Source: Bacillus sp. FJAT-52991 (GTDB lineage: Bacteria > Bacillota > Bacilli > Bacillales > Domibacillaceae). From it: a stretch of DNA of 64,000 nt. Below the pieces are notes generated by a model. It did no database searches, was not told the origin of the DNA, and was given only the letters and a program-made list of their open reading frames with translations. Location: positions 1,636,001-1,700,000 of the forward strand of contig NZ_CP147404.1 of NCBI RefSeq assembly GCF_037201805.1. Reading direction: 5' to 3'. Of the stretch, positions 42,317 through 49,969 are shown one piece after another. A program made the position numbers and the translations under genes. The number at the start of each line of letters is the position of its first letter. The first letter of the stretch is position 1.

Positions 42317-43597
42317 ATGCCAACACAAATTGCATTTTTTGGTTCTGCGGCGATGGTGAAGCAGGTGCAGGAATATACCAAAGACTTGACGGATATTTTG
42401 ATTACACCATTTATTTATCAAAAACCGGAAGAAGTCATTTACCACCTTGATCAGGCCTTCTTTTGTGATGTACTGCTTTTTTCAGGATTGCTGCCTTATT
42501 ATTTCGCGCAGGACCCATTAAAGGCCTATAAAAAGCCATGTGTTTATATCCCCATTAATGAATATATGCTGACGATTTCTATTTTCCAATTACTGCACAA
42601 TGAGGGTTACCCGCTTGATCGGATTTCGATTGATTTGCCGGATCAGTCCATCCTGCTGCAATGTTTGGATGATATTCAACTCAGTCCCAAGAATGTGCCA
42701 ATCATTGATTATCCCTTTATTTTTAACAAGGAAACACCTCATTTTTCGACTAGTAAGATTTTGAACTATCATGAGGAACTTCATCGTAAAAAGAGGGTCG
42801 ATATCACCTTAACCAGTATTCATGCGGTCTATGATGCCCTTCAGGCAAAGGGGATTCCTTGCCGGAAAATGACTGACCCGAAAAAGAATATTTTAGAAGC
42901 GATTGAAGAAGCAGTGGTCCAATCAAACATCTATCAAACAAAGCAGTCCCAGATGGCGGTGGGCTATATTTTGCTAGAGTCAACGCATCTCACCACCGAT
43001 ATCATCCAGAAGATTATGAATGATGTAGATGCCGAGTTTAAGTGTTCCACCCAATATCTCGATGACGGGTTATGTATTTTTTATAGTACAAGAGGGAGAA
43101 TTGAGCGGGCAACGAACCACTTTAAGCTATTCCCGATCAAACATTTTTTGAAAAAGAACATTAAGCTGGGCATCGGATTTGGGCTTACTTCCAATGAAGC
43201 AAAGCGCAATGCTAAAGTGGCATTATCGAGGACGGAAAAGTATGCCGGCCTAAACATTGCGTTCATTGTAACGGATAATGAAACAATCATTGGACCGTTA
43301 GGGGAAAAGGAGAGCAAGGAATATCGTTTAAACAGCTATGATAAAAATATTCAGAACCTGGCAAAAAAAGCGGGGATGAGTGTCGCGAAGTTCAATCAAT
43401 TCATGTCCTTTGTCGACAGCCTGCCTATCAATCAGTTTACAACAGAGGATCTGGCAGAGAATTTTTCGGTGACAAGGCGTTCAGCTGAAAGACTGTTAAA
43501 AAAGCTAATAGAACAACACTTAGTTTTTAAAATCGGAGAAGAGCAGCTGTACGAGCATGGAAGGCCCCGGTCCATTTATACATTTCAACTAAAATAG
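42317..43597 (+). CDS. Two-part regulator with C-terminal winged helix, likely controls the YfcC cluster
   Basis: 426 residues, no membrane segments. The first 100 residues form an alpha/beta receptor-like domain (MPTQIAFFGSAAMVKQVQEYT). The middle (about 200-330) contains GYILLESTHL, CIFYSTRGRIERATNHF and GLNIAFIVTDN, which loosely suggests a degenerate nucleotide-cyclase-like fold with GIGFGLTSNEAKRNAKVALSRTE. The end (about 365-425) is a winged helix: FTTEDLAENFSVTRRSAERLLKKLIEQHL with a GRPRSIYTF wing. I do not recognise the family. It precedes the YfcC, M20 and enolase genes on the same strand but is separated by a terminator and a new promoter, so it is best seen as their regulator. Confidence 0.65.
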   Translation: MPTQIAFFGSAAMVKQVQEYTKDLTDILITPFIYQKPEEVIYHLDQAFFCDVLLFSGLLPYYFAQDPLKAYKKPCVYIPINEYMLTISIFQLLHNEGYPLDRISIDLPDQSILLQCLDDIQLSPKNVPIIDYPFIFNKETPHFSTSKILNYHEELHRKKRVDITLTSIHAVYDALQAKGIPCRKMTDPKKNILEAIEEAVVQSNIYQTKQSQMAVGYILLESTHLTTDIIQKIMNDVDAEFKCSTQYLDDGLCIFYSTRGRIERATNHFKLFPIKHFLKKNIKLGIGFGLTSNEAKRNAKVALSRTEKYAGLNIAFIVTDNETIIGPLGEKESKEYRLNSYDKNIQNLAKKAGMSVAKFNQFMSFVDSLPINQFTTEDLAENFSVTRRSAERLLKKLIEQHLVFKIGEEQLYEHGRPRSIYTFQLK

Positions 43598-43625
43598 CTT
43601 CCTATTTAGTAGGATGCTATTTTTT
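43591..43625 (+). terminator. Terminator of the regulator gene
   Basis: AAAATAGC and TCCT pair with AGGA and GCTATTTT; the stop codon lies inside the first arm. Confidence 0.7.
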
Positions 43626-43628
43626 ATA

Positions 43629-43657
43629 TTGACAGAGCATAAATGTAGAATTATAAT
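43629..43657 (+). promoter_or_regulatory. Consensus sigma-A promoter of the YfcC operon
   Basis: TTGACA at 43629-43634 and TATAAT at 43652-43657 with a 17-bp spacer: a perfect match to the vegetative consensus. Confidence 0.8.
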
Positions 43658-43740
43658 AATTTTAAAATTCTAAATATTCAAAAATAAACCCGAGGAGAGA
43701 GTTGTAAATGAGGGTAGAAAGGAGTTCATCTAACTAAAAG

Positions 43741-43798
43741 CGACACATTAACGACAAACAGACAATTACCCATTCCTTAAACCGACGTATTACCGACA
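43741..43798. repeat. Paired 16-bp direct repeats in the YfcC leader
   Basis: CGACACATTAACGACA (43741-43756) and CGACGTATTACCGACA (43783-43798) match at 13 of 16 positions and start 42 bp apart, four helical turns. They lie downstream of the promoter and upstream of the start codon, so a bound protein would act as a roadblock. Candidate site for the 42317 regulator. Confidence 0.5.
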
Positions 43799-43838
43799 TC
43801 TCACAAAAATCCCAGCCAATAAAAAAGGAGAGAACCAC

Positions 43839-45257
43839 ATGTTATCCAATGCAGAAACCGTAACCCCAGGGATCCAACAGCAAAAAAAGTGGAACGTCCC
43901 ACATGTATTTGTCATTTTATTTGCCGTTATCATTATTGCAGCGATCAGTACTTATTTTATTCCAGCAGGTGAGTACGATCAGGTGGAGCAGGACGGTAGA
44001 ACGATTGTAGTCGATGGTAGCTACCATATTGTCAATAGTTCCCCTGCATCCTTTCTAGCCATCTTTGAATCGATTCATAAAGGGATGGTGTCATCTGCCA
44101 GCATCATTTTTTATATTTTTATTGTTGGCGGGACATTCGGTATCTTAAGGGCGACCGGAGCGATTGAAGGGGCGGTGCACTCCATTTCCGGAAAACTGGA
44201 GGGGAAGGAACATTTCCTGATTCCAGTGTTGATGATATTCTTCGCACTTGGCGGCGCTATGCTGGGTCTTGCGGAGGAAACAATTCCATATATCACCATT
44301 ATTGTGCCGTTAGTCATTATGCTTGGCTTTGATTCTATGGTAGGAGCGGCGATTGTGCTCTTAGGAACATCGGCTGGCTTTACTGCCGCCTTCATGAATC
44401 CCTTTACAGTCGGTGTGGCCCAGGGAATTGCCGAGCTGCCGATATTCTCAGGCCTTTCATTACGAATTGTTTTTTGGGCGATCTTCTTATCCATCAACAT
44501 TTGGTATGTCATGCGCTATGCGAAAAAGGTAAAGAAAAACCCGGAAATTAGTCTTGTACATGAAGAAAGTGGAAAAGTACTAAGCAACCTGGGGACACAG
44601 GAAAAAATAGAGTTCACCCGTGCCCATAAAGTAGCATTTGCCATCCTACTTCTTTCACTGATTACACTTGCGGTCGGAGTTATTAAGTTCGGCTGGTACC
44701 TACCAGAGATATCAGGCCTGTTTATTATCATGGGCATTGCCATGGGGTTAGTAGCGAAAATGTCATTCAGCAAAATGGCGGAGTCCTTTATTGATGGCTG
44801 TTCCGTCCTTGTCTTAGGAGCTCTGGTTGTCGGTGTGGCTTACGGGATTCTCGTCATTCTGCAGGATGGGAAGGTCATGGATACCATACTTCATTCACTT
44901 GCTGGTGTAGTGGGGATATTGCCATCACAGTTAGCTGCTCTTGGAATGTATATTGTCCAATGTTTCATTAACTTTATTGTGCCATCTGGAAGCGGCCAGG
45001 CTGCTTTAACAATGCCGATTATGGCGCCACTGTCGGATTTAGTGGGCGTGACAAGACAAACAGCCGTATTAGCGTTTCAATTTGGTGACGGCATTTCCAA
45101 CATTTTCACCCCAACATCCGGTTATTTCATGGCAGGTCTGGCACTTGCTGGTGTTTCTTGGGTTAAATGGATGAAGTGGATTTGGCCGCTGATTCTCATT
45201 AATTATATTCTGGGTGCGATCTTTGTATCGATAGCCCATTTGATTGGCTTTCATTGA
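43839..45257 (+). CDS. YfcC-family (DcuC/PF03606-type) carrier
   Basis: 472 residues with about twelve hydrophobic segments. It shows the YfcC features IPAGEYDQVEQDGRTIVVDGSYH after the first helix, the long GGTFGILRATGAIEGAVHSI segment, GLAEETIPYITIIVPLVIMLGFD and the C-terminal re-entrant VPSGSGQAALTMPIMAPLSDLVGVTRQTAVLAFQFGDG. Members carry basic amino acids, peptides or dicarboxylates. The downstream M20 and epimerase genes suggest a peptide or N-acyl amino acid substrate. AAAGGAGAG precedes the ATG. Confidence 0.85.
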   Translation: MLSNAETVTPGIQQQKKWNVPHVFVILFAVIIIAAISTYFIPAGEYDQVEQDGRTIVVDGSYHIVNSSPASFLAIFESIHKGMVSSASIIFYIFIVGGTFGILRATGAIEGAVHSISGKLEGKEHFLIPVLMIFFALGGAMLGLAEETIPYITIIVPLVIMLGFDSMVGAAIVLLGTSAGFTAAFMNPFTVGVAQGIAELPIFSGLSLRIVFWAIFLSINIWYVMRYAKKVKKNPEISLVHEESGKVLSNLGTQEKIEFTRAHKVAFAILLLSLITLAVGVIKFGWYLPEISGLFIIMGIAMGLVAKMSFSKMAESFIDGCSVLVLGALVVGVAYGILVILQDGKVMDTILHSLAGVVGILPSQLAALGMYIVQCFINFIVPSGSGQAALTMPIMAPLSDLVGVTRQTAVLAFQFGDGISNIFTPTSGYFMAGLALAGVSWVKWMKWIWPLILINYILGAIFVSIAHLIGFH

Positions 45258-45277
45258 TGTACAAAGGAGAGAACAAT

Positions 45278-46444
45278 ATGAATTGGTCTATTTTAGAGGA
45301 ACAAATGGTCAGCTACCGCCGCCATTTTCATCAATATCCCGAGATTTCCCATGAAGAGGTGAAGACGCGGGAGTTTATCAGAAGAGAACTGGAATCATTA
45401 GGATTAAAGCCATTTTCCTTTACGGGAAAAGATATAGTGGTCGACCTTCAAGGAGCAAATCCGGGGAAAGTAGCAGCCATCCGGGCGGATATGGATGCAC
45501 TGCCAGTGGAGGAGGAAACAGGCCTACCGTTTGCTTCCAAAAATAAAGGAACGATGCATGCCTGTGGACATGACGGGCATATGGCGATTTTACTTGGTCT
45601 TATTCACTTTTTCAAAAAACATCAGCACAAACTAAACGGAACCATCCGGTTTATTTTTCAGCATGCGGAGGAAACCGTTCCGGGCGGTGCCAATGAAATT
45701 GTCGCAAATCAGGGACTTGCAGGGGTGGATGGCATTTTTGGCTACCACCTTTGGCAGCCGCTTCCGCTAGGGACGATCGGTGTTAGACAAGGTCCGGTCA
45801 TGGCCGGTGCAGATAAATTCACCATCCGGATTATCGGAAAAGGCGGCCATGGTTCGATGCCAAATGAAACGATTGACCCTACCTTGATCGCATCGCTTGC
45901 AATCATCCAAATTCACACGATCATCAGCCGGTCTCTGCATCCATTAGCGCAGGCCGTTGTCAGCATTGGAGAGCTGAAATCAGGCACGACCTATAATGTT
46001 ATTCCTGACAGTGCCACCTTATCCGGAACGGTACGGCAATTCAGTACAGAGGTTTCAATGCAGATACATAAACGGCTGGATGAAATCTTGCATGGGCTCT
46101 CGGTCTCTTACAGTTCGGAATATGAATTAGACTACACATACGGCGATTCTGCTGTTGTGAATGATGCCGAGTTGTATTCGTTAGTGAAAGAAAAAGCGGC
46201 CAAGCTATTCGGCAAGGAGAAGATTGTGGAGATTAAGCCACAGCTTGGCAGTGAGGATTTCTCCTATTATACAAACTGCATTCCTGGGATGTACACCTTT
46301 ATCGGGGTAGGAAAAGAGGACACCCAATATGGCCATCATCATCCAAAGTTTGATATTGACGAAACGATGATGGTTCCAGCGGTACAATTGCTGTCAGAAG
46401 CTGTTATCGAATTTTTACATAAGGGGGAAGAGTCATGCGAATAA
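45278..46444 (+). CDS. M20-family amidohydrolase
   Basis: 388 residues from ATG 45278 (AAAGGAG 10 bases upstream). The metal-binding motifs of the M20D group are HQYPEISHEE, MHACGHDGHMA and HAEETVPGGANE, with the dimerisation-lid segment GKGGHGSMPNETIDP and a closing GSEDFSYY and GHHHPKFDIDE. These enzymes remove acyl groups from N-acyl amino acids or split certain dipeptides in the cytoplasm. It lies 20 bp after the carrier gene and overlaps the epimerase gene by 10 bases. Confidence 0.9.
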   Translation: MNWSILEEQMVSYRRHFHQYPEISHEEVKTREFIRRELESLGLKPFSFTGKDIVVDLQGANPGKVAAIRADMDALPVEEETGLPFASKNKGTMHACGHDGHMAILLGLIHFFKKHQHKLNGTIRFIFQHAEETVPGGANEIVANQGLAGVDGIFGYHLWQPLPLGTIGVRQGPVMAGADKFTIRIIGKGGHGSMPNETIDPTLIASLAIIQIHTIISRSLHPLAQAVVSIGELKSGTTYNVIPDSATLSGTVRQFSTEVSMQIHKRLDEILHGLSVSYSSEYELDYTYGDSAVVNDAELYSLVKEKAAKLFGKEKIVEIKPQLGSEDFSYYTNCIPGMYTFIGVGKEDTQYGHHHPKFDIDETMMVPAVQLLSEAVIEFLHKGEESCE

Positions 46445-47544
46445 CGTCTGCTAAGGTATATGGGATCCAACTCCCCTTTGCCGAGCCGTTTATTATTAGC
46501 TATCACACGTATGAAAATATGCCGTCTGTGATTCTGGAATTCCAGACGGATGAGGGAATCACCGGGTATGGGGAGGCGACACCTGATGAGCATGTGACAG
46601 GCGAAACCTTTGATAGCACAATTTCTGCGTTAACAGAGTTTCTAGTACCGGCCCTCATCGGCGAAGACCCGTTTCGCATTGAAGTGATTCATGAAAAAAT
46701 GGATAAGCTTCTGTTAGGCAATCCTTCGGCAAAAGCAGCTGTTGATATTGCCTGTTATGATTTGATGGGGAAAAAAGCAGGTTTGCCTGTTTTCAATCTA
46801 TTAGGCGGAAGATATCACGAACAGCTGGATGTGCCAAAGGTGTTAAGCATTTTAGAGCCGAAGGAAATGGCAAGGCAAGCAAAGGAAGCCAAGGATGCGG
46901 GGTATTCCTCGATTAAACTAAAGGTTGGAACCAATGCCAGAAAAGATGTCGAACGGATTCGAGCGGTACGTTTAGCCATCGGTCCTGATTTCCCTATCCG
47001 TGTCGATGCCAATCAAGGATGGCAGACCGCATCAGAGGCACTTTCGGTTATTCGGAAAATAGAGGATTGTGAGATCGACTGGATGGAGCAGCCTGTTGTC
47101 GCTCATGATATCGATGCCTTAGCGGAAGTAAGGGCGAAAACCACGATTCCGGTGATGATTGATGAGGGGCTTCACAGTTTAGAGGAAATGCGCGAAGTCA
47201 TCACGAAAAGGGCTGCAGATAAAATCAATATTAAGCTAATGAAATGTTGTGGATTATACAGGGGAAGCCAGCTTGTTCATATTGCGGAAATGGCCGGCAT
47301 CACCTGCCAGGTCGGATCCATGGTCGAATCCTCGATTGCAAGTGCAGCAGGACTCCACCTAGCCACTGCAAAAAAGGCGATTCAAAGCCATGAGCTTGTC
47401 GGGCCTTTGATGTTTTCAAAGGATGTTTCACAACTGCCGTTTACAAAAAATTCAATTGTCGTACCAGATAAGCCTGGGCTGGGAATTGAAATTGATAAGG
47501 AAGCATTGGAAGAGATTACATGCAGGAAAATAGAAATTAAATAA
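46435..47544 (+). CDS. Enolase-superfamily epimerase/racemase (dipeptide epimerase-like)
   Basis: 369 residues. Muconate-lactonising subgroup layout: catalytic KLK in YSSIKLKVG (about 160), metal ligands in RVDANQGW, MEQPV and MIDEGLHS, second catalytic Lys in INIKLMKCCG, and GSMVESSIASAAGLHLA. L-Ala-D/L-Glu epimerases usually have a DxD on the last barrel strand to hold the free amino group. Here that position reads SHELVGP, so the substrate may lack a free N-terminal amine, as with N-acyl amino acids. With the M20 enzyme it would convert both enantiomers to a usable L-amino acid. The start overlaps the M20 gene. Confidence 0.82.
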   Translation: MRITSAKVYGIQLPFAEPFIISYHTYENMPSVILEFQTDEGITGYGEATPDEHVTGETFDSTISALTEFLVPALIGEDPFRIEVIHEKMDKLLLGNPSAKAAVDIACYDLMGKKAGLPVFNLLGGRYHEQLDVPKVLSILEPKEMARQAKEAKDAGYSSIKLKVGTNARKDVERIRAVRLAIGPDFPIRVDANQGWQTASEALSVIRKIEDCEIDWMEQPVVAHDIDALAEVRAKTTIPVMIDEGLHSLEEMREVITKRAADKINIKLMKCCGLYRGSQLVHIAEMAGITCQVGSMVESSIASAAGLHLATAKKAIQSHELVGPLMFSKDVSQLPFTKNSIVVPDKPGLGIEIDKEALEEITCRKIEIK

Positions 47545-47546
47545 TG

Positions 47547-47588
47547 AAAAAGGCTGCCGGGGCCGGAAAAAGTCGGTGGCCTTTTTTT
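47547..47588. terminator. Terminator closing the YfcC operon
   Basis: AAAAAGGCTGCCG pairs with CGGTGGCCTTTTT (two G-U pairs), then more T; it just overlaps the convergent gene's stop codon. Confidence 0.75.
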
Positions 47589-48327
47589 ATCCTGCATCAG
47601 ACCTTAGCCTACTAAAGTCCAAATTTTTCAGTCGTTCTGTTTCAATAAATATCATTAATTTATCGCCGTCATGCCAACACCACTCAAGACTATCATCCGA
47701 ATCAATTGTTAACAGTGGGATCCATTCTGCTCCAGGCGTTGGATCATATGCTAGTGTAGAATGAGAAGGGTAGCCTAGAAGATAGTCCGAACTTTTATGT
47801 AGAGAATCCCGGATTTCGGTGTATATGTCGCTCTGAACTCCATCGAAAGGCCAGTCCTTCAACTGGTATTCGTCATAAGGAATATCAATAGTCAGGAAAA
47901 ACTCAATCACTGTGGTCTTGCCAATATCTGAATGGGGCGGCATTATCGTCTCTAGATTCGTCGTTTCAGGAATATAGATACCATGAATATATCCGTCCTC
48001 AAACGCCTCTAGATAACCATCATCATCATAATTATCATCTGCTACAAAGAGACTTAGGAGTCCTTTCGATGGCAGACCTCTTTTAGTTGAAGCGATTTCT
48101 GTGAAATTGATCTGGCCAAGGAAGCGATACGGCTTCTTCTCATACGTTGGCCATTCGCTACCAACTGGTAAATCAGGTGCTCCTCCAAAACGACTACAGC
48201 CCAATCGCGGTTCGGCATCTGTATTCCTAAGTATATCAATTGCTGGCCTCAACACTTGAGATAAGTACTCTTTATGATTTGCAATATTTGACTGTTCAAT
48301 TATCTCTAGCAAATTATTCCTATTCAT
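47587..48327 (-). CDS. DUF1963 (YwqG-like) protein
   Basis: 246 residues, acidic, soluble. The DUF1963 pattern is clear: SRFGGAPDLPVGSEWPTYEKKPYRFLGQINFTEI near the start, GLLSLFVADD, LLGYPSHS, and the end SLEWCWHDGDKLMIFIETERLKNLDFS. The family occurs near toxin and immunity loci in many genomes, but no biochemical role is established. GAGAGGATATA precedes the ATG. Confidence 0.88.
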   Translation of the reverse strand: MNRNNLLEIIEQSNIANHKEYLSQVLRPAIDILRNTDAEPRLGCSRFGGAPDLPVGSEWPTYEKKPYRFLGQINFTEIASTKRGLPSKGLLSLFVADDNYDDDGYLEAFEDGYIHGIYIPETTNLETIMPPHSDIGKTTVIEFFLTIDIPYDEYQLKDWPFDGVQSDIYTEIRDSLHKSSDYLLGYPSHSTLAYDPTPGAEWIPLLTIDSDDSLEWCWHDGDKLMIFIETERLKNLDFSRLRSDAG

Positions 48328-48513
48328 TATATCCTCTCCACGTGTGTTTTTCTTTAAACATGGTTTGAATTTCCCTCATATTTAATTATACTTCATCGTG
48401 GTTGCGAGACCAATGATTAAACTAATAATGGAAAAAAACCTATACTTCTTTGTTTACTCCAAGCATTAGAGCATGAAGGAGCAACTGTTATTTACAAAGA
48501 AAAGTAAGAAATA
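48328..48513. other. Gap upstream of the toxin locus with a possible gene tail
   Basis: No intact gene. A short in-frame tail ending at a TAA near 48506-48508 encodes QALEHEGATVIYKEK, which looks like a real protein C-terminus with its front missing. It is too short to assign. It lies directly before the LexA-like box. Confidence 0.3.
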
Positions 48514-48544
48514 CGAACGAATGTGCGTTTTTATATGATATAAT
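48514..48544 (+). promoter_or_regulatory. LexA-like SOS box and -10 of the toxin promoter
   Basis: CGAACGAATGTGCG at 48514-48527 fits the Bacillus LexA consensus CGAACRNRYGTTYG at all but one position. TATAAT at 48539-48544 is the probable -10, so a bound repressor would cover the -35 region. Confidence 0.5.
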
Positions 48545-48629
48545 AAAAGAACAATAGAAAAGGTTTCTCAAGGGTGGTCGGTGCACTCCTCCGTAAGGTC
48601 AGTTGATAAGAGGAGGGAGGTGTTGCCGA

Positions 48630-48710
48630 ATGACAGTGTATGAAACATTAACGTTAATGATCTCGTTTGCGGGACTTGTTGTGCTTATTCTGTCTGTAAA
48701 AAAAGACTAA
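48630..48710 (+). CDS. Putative holin-like type I toxin
   Basis: 26 residues: MTVYETLTLMISFAGLVVLI followed by LSVKKD. One transmembrane helix with a short basic tail is the pattern of the holin-like toxin family (TxpA/BsrG/BsrE relatives), whose members insert in the membrane and are silenced by antisense RNA. GGAGGGAGG lies about 10 bases before the ATG. A roughly 80-base 5' leader with a CACTCCTCC stretch could mask the ribosome binding site. The stop codon lies inside the first terminator. Confidence 0.75.
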   Translation: MTVYETLTLMISFAGLVVLILSVKKD

Positions 48711-48751
48711 AACCGCCCTTGAGTTTTGGCCAGCTCAGGCGGTTTTAGTTC
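48706..48751. terminator. First terminator of the toxin mRNA, end of antisense RNA
   Basis: Perfect 12-bp arms ACTAAAACCGCC/GGCGGTTTTAGT with an inner TGAG/CTCA stem. The T run is better on the minus strand. Confidence 0.75.
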
Positions 48752-48794
48752 TTCTTTGTGCCGATCCCCGATAGGGAACCTGCTATTGTATCGT

Positions 48795-48829
48795 CGTTTC
48801 GATGTTACCAGCATCGAAACGGCTTTTTT
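48795..48829 (+). terminator. Second terminator of the toxin mRNA
   Basis: Perfect 10-bp arms CGTTTCGATG/CATCGAAACG with a seven-base loop and GCTTTTTT after it. Confidence 0.75.
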
Positions 48830-48978
48830 AATGTATGCTTATTTAACTGTATTATACCTCAAGATATCGGATTTGAAAAGATAAGGGTAATCCTCAAAGC
48901 CATTTCACTTGTCGCTTTTATTATAAAATGAGAAAGGATATAATAAGGAAGCAATTTATAGTAAAGGTGGTTTTTACA

Positions 48979-49323
48979 TTGACGAATGAACATGAAGTGT
49001 TACCTCCAAAGACTTGTACGATTGAACGTCTGGTGACAATGAAGGAAGATGTAGAAAAGGTACTAAATGGACAAAAAACAGCGACTCGCCGCAATGGAAG
49101 ATATGCGGATATTGGGGAAATCATGACGCTAGAGAATGTTGATTTTGTTGTTGAACGTGTGTATCGACAAACGCTTGGAGAGTTGACTGACGAACATGCC
49201 AATCAAGAAGGATATGCGAATGTCGAGGAATATAAGCAATCTATTTTAGCGATTCATCCTGGAATGCCTTGGCTATCGCATATGAAAGTATGGGTTCATG
49301 AGTTTCGCCAAGTTCAGAAATGA
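48979..49323 (+). CDS. ASCH/RNA-binding-like small protein
   Basis: 114 residues from TTG 48979, chosen because AAAGGTGG is 7 bases upstream and a TATAAT (48936-48941) lies between this start and the earlier in-frame ATG at 48928. VLNGQKTATRRNGRYADIGEIMTL is the pattern of the ASCH superfamily (small beta-barrels that probably bind RNA). The tail GMPWLSHMKVWVHEF is unusual. Function unknown. It is followed closely by a membrane protein gene. Confidence 0.6.
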   Translation: MTNEHEVLPPKTCTIERLVTMKEDVEKVLNGQKTATRRNGRYADIGEIMTLENVDFVVERVYRQTLGELTDEHANQEGYANVEEYKQSILAIHPGMPWLSHMKVWVHEFRQVQK

Positions 49324-49341
49324 TGCTTTAAGAATTTGAAT

Positions 49342-49776
49342 ATGACCTACCAACTTCTTATATTTATACACGTCAGTAGTGTGATATTGTCGATTGGGCC
49401 TTTTTTTGTTTTATTTCCTCTGTTAAAAAAATTACGTCAAGCAACAGATGATACAGAGCAAGCCTGTATCGATGTATTTCAATCCGCGATCCGCCTCGTC
49501 AAACATGCTGGTCATGTTCTAGTCGGATCGGGGATCTTATTGATGATTGTAGGTTCGTGGCCATGGACCACTTCTTGGGTGGTAATGACCATTGTTGTCA
49601 TGATCAGCTCGATCTTTTTTCTGGCACGAGCTTTTACCCCAACATTAAAAAAATTCAATGAGCCGGAAGTAAACAAACAGCAGCTTGTCGATAAGCTTTA
49701 TCGATCGGTCTGGATTTATATTGCTTTATTAACGATCATGCTATGGTTTATGGTTGTTAAACCTGTGTTATGGTAA
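49342..49776 (+). CDS. Four-helix membrane protein (DUF2269-like)
   Basis: 144 residues with four hydrophobic segments: LLIFIHVSSVILSIGPFFVLFPLL, HAGHVLVGSGILLMIVG, WVVMTIVVMISSIFFLA and WIYIALLTIMLWFMVV. The two His near the first helix and HAGH motif resemble the DUF2269 family of predicted integral membrane proteins. A TTG two codons upstream could also start it; neither has a strong ribosome binding site, so coupling to the upstream gene (18-bp gap) is likely. Confidence 0.65.
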   Translation: MTYQLLIFIHVSSVILSIGPFFVLFPLLKKLRQATDDTEQACIDVFQSAIRLVKHAGHVLVGSGILLMIVGSWPWTTSWVVMTIVVMISSIFFLARAFTPTLKKFNEPEVNKQQLVDKLYRSVWIYIALLTIMLWFMVVKPVLW

Positions 49777-49785
49777 AAGGTTAAT

Positions 49786-49817
49786 AAAAAAGCAGGCACA
49801 TTTCGCCTGCTTTTTTT
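49786..49817 (+). terminator. Terminator
   Basis: Perfect 12-bp arms AAAAAAGCAGGC/GCCTGCTTTTTT with a seven-base loop. Confidence 0.9.
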
Positions 49818-49824
49818 CATTTAT

Positions 49825-49969
49825 CCCGCATTAACGGGCTATAAGACCCCCACCTCAACATGGCAGAAGAAGCGCATGTATGTAGGTGGGGATCAACAGT
49901 CCGTAAACGCCCGATTGGTTCAACTAACGATCAGTGGGGGATGAAGCCCCCACTGATTGAAGTTTCACT
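49825..49969 (-). repeat. 145-bp palindrome-rich repeat, IS605-end-like
   Basis: Two hairpins: CCCCCACCT...AGGTGGGG (49856 to 49898) and ATCAGTGGGGG/CCCCCACTGAT (49930 to 49956). The first resembles the right-end hairpin of the TnpB element at 52981-53013. The two outer ends of this unit occur fused at 4631-4673. No coding content. It abuts the stop codon of the MFS gene and may also terminate it. Confidence 0.6.

Larger units (their letters stand above)
48698..48845 (-). ncRNA. Candidate antisense RNA (type I antitoxin)
   Basis: On the minus strand TTTTCA (48874-48879) and TATAAT (48851-48856) are 17 bp apart. Transcription from about 48845 would end at the hairpin 48706-48749, which on this strand is followed by seven T. 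The product, about 150 bases, is complementary to the 3' end of the toxin mRNA, as in TxpA/RatA. Confidence 0.5.
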
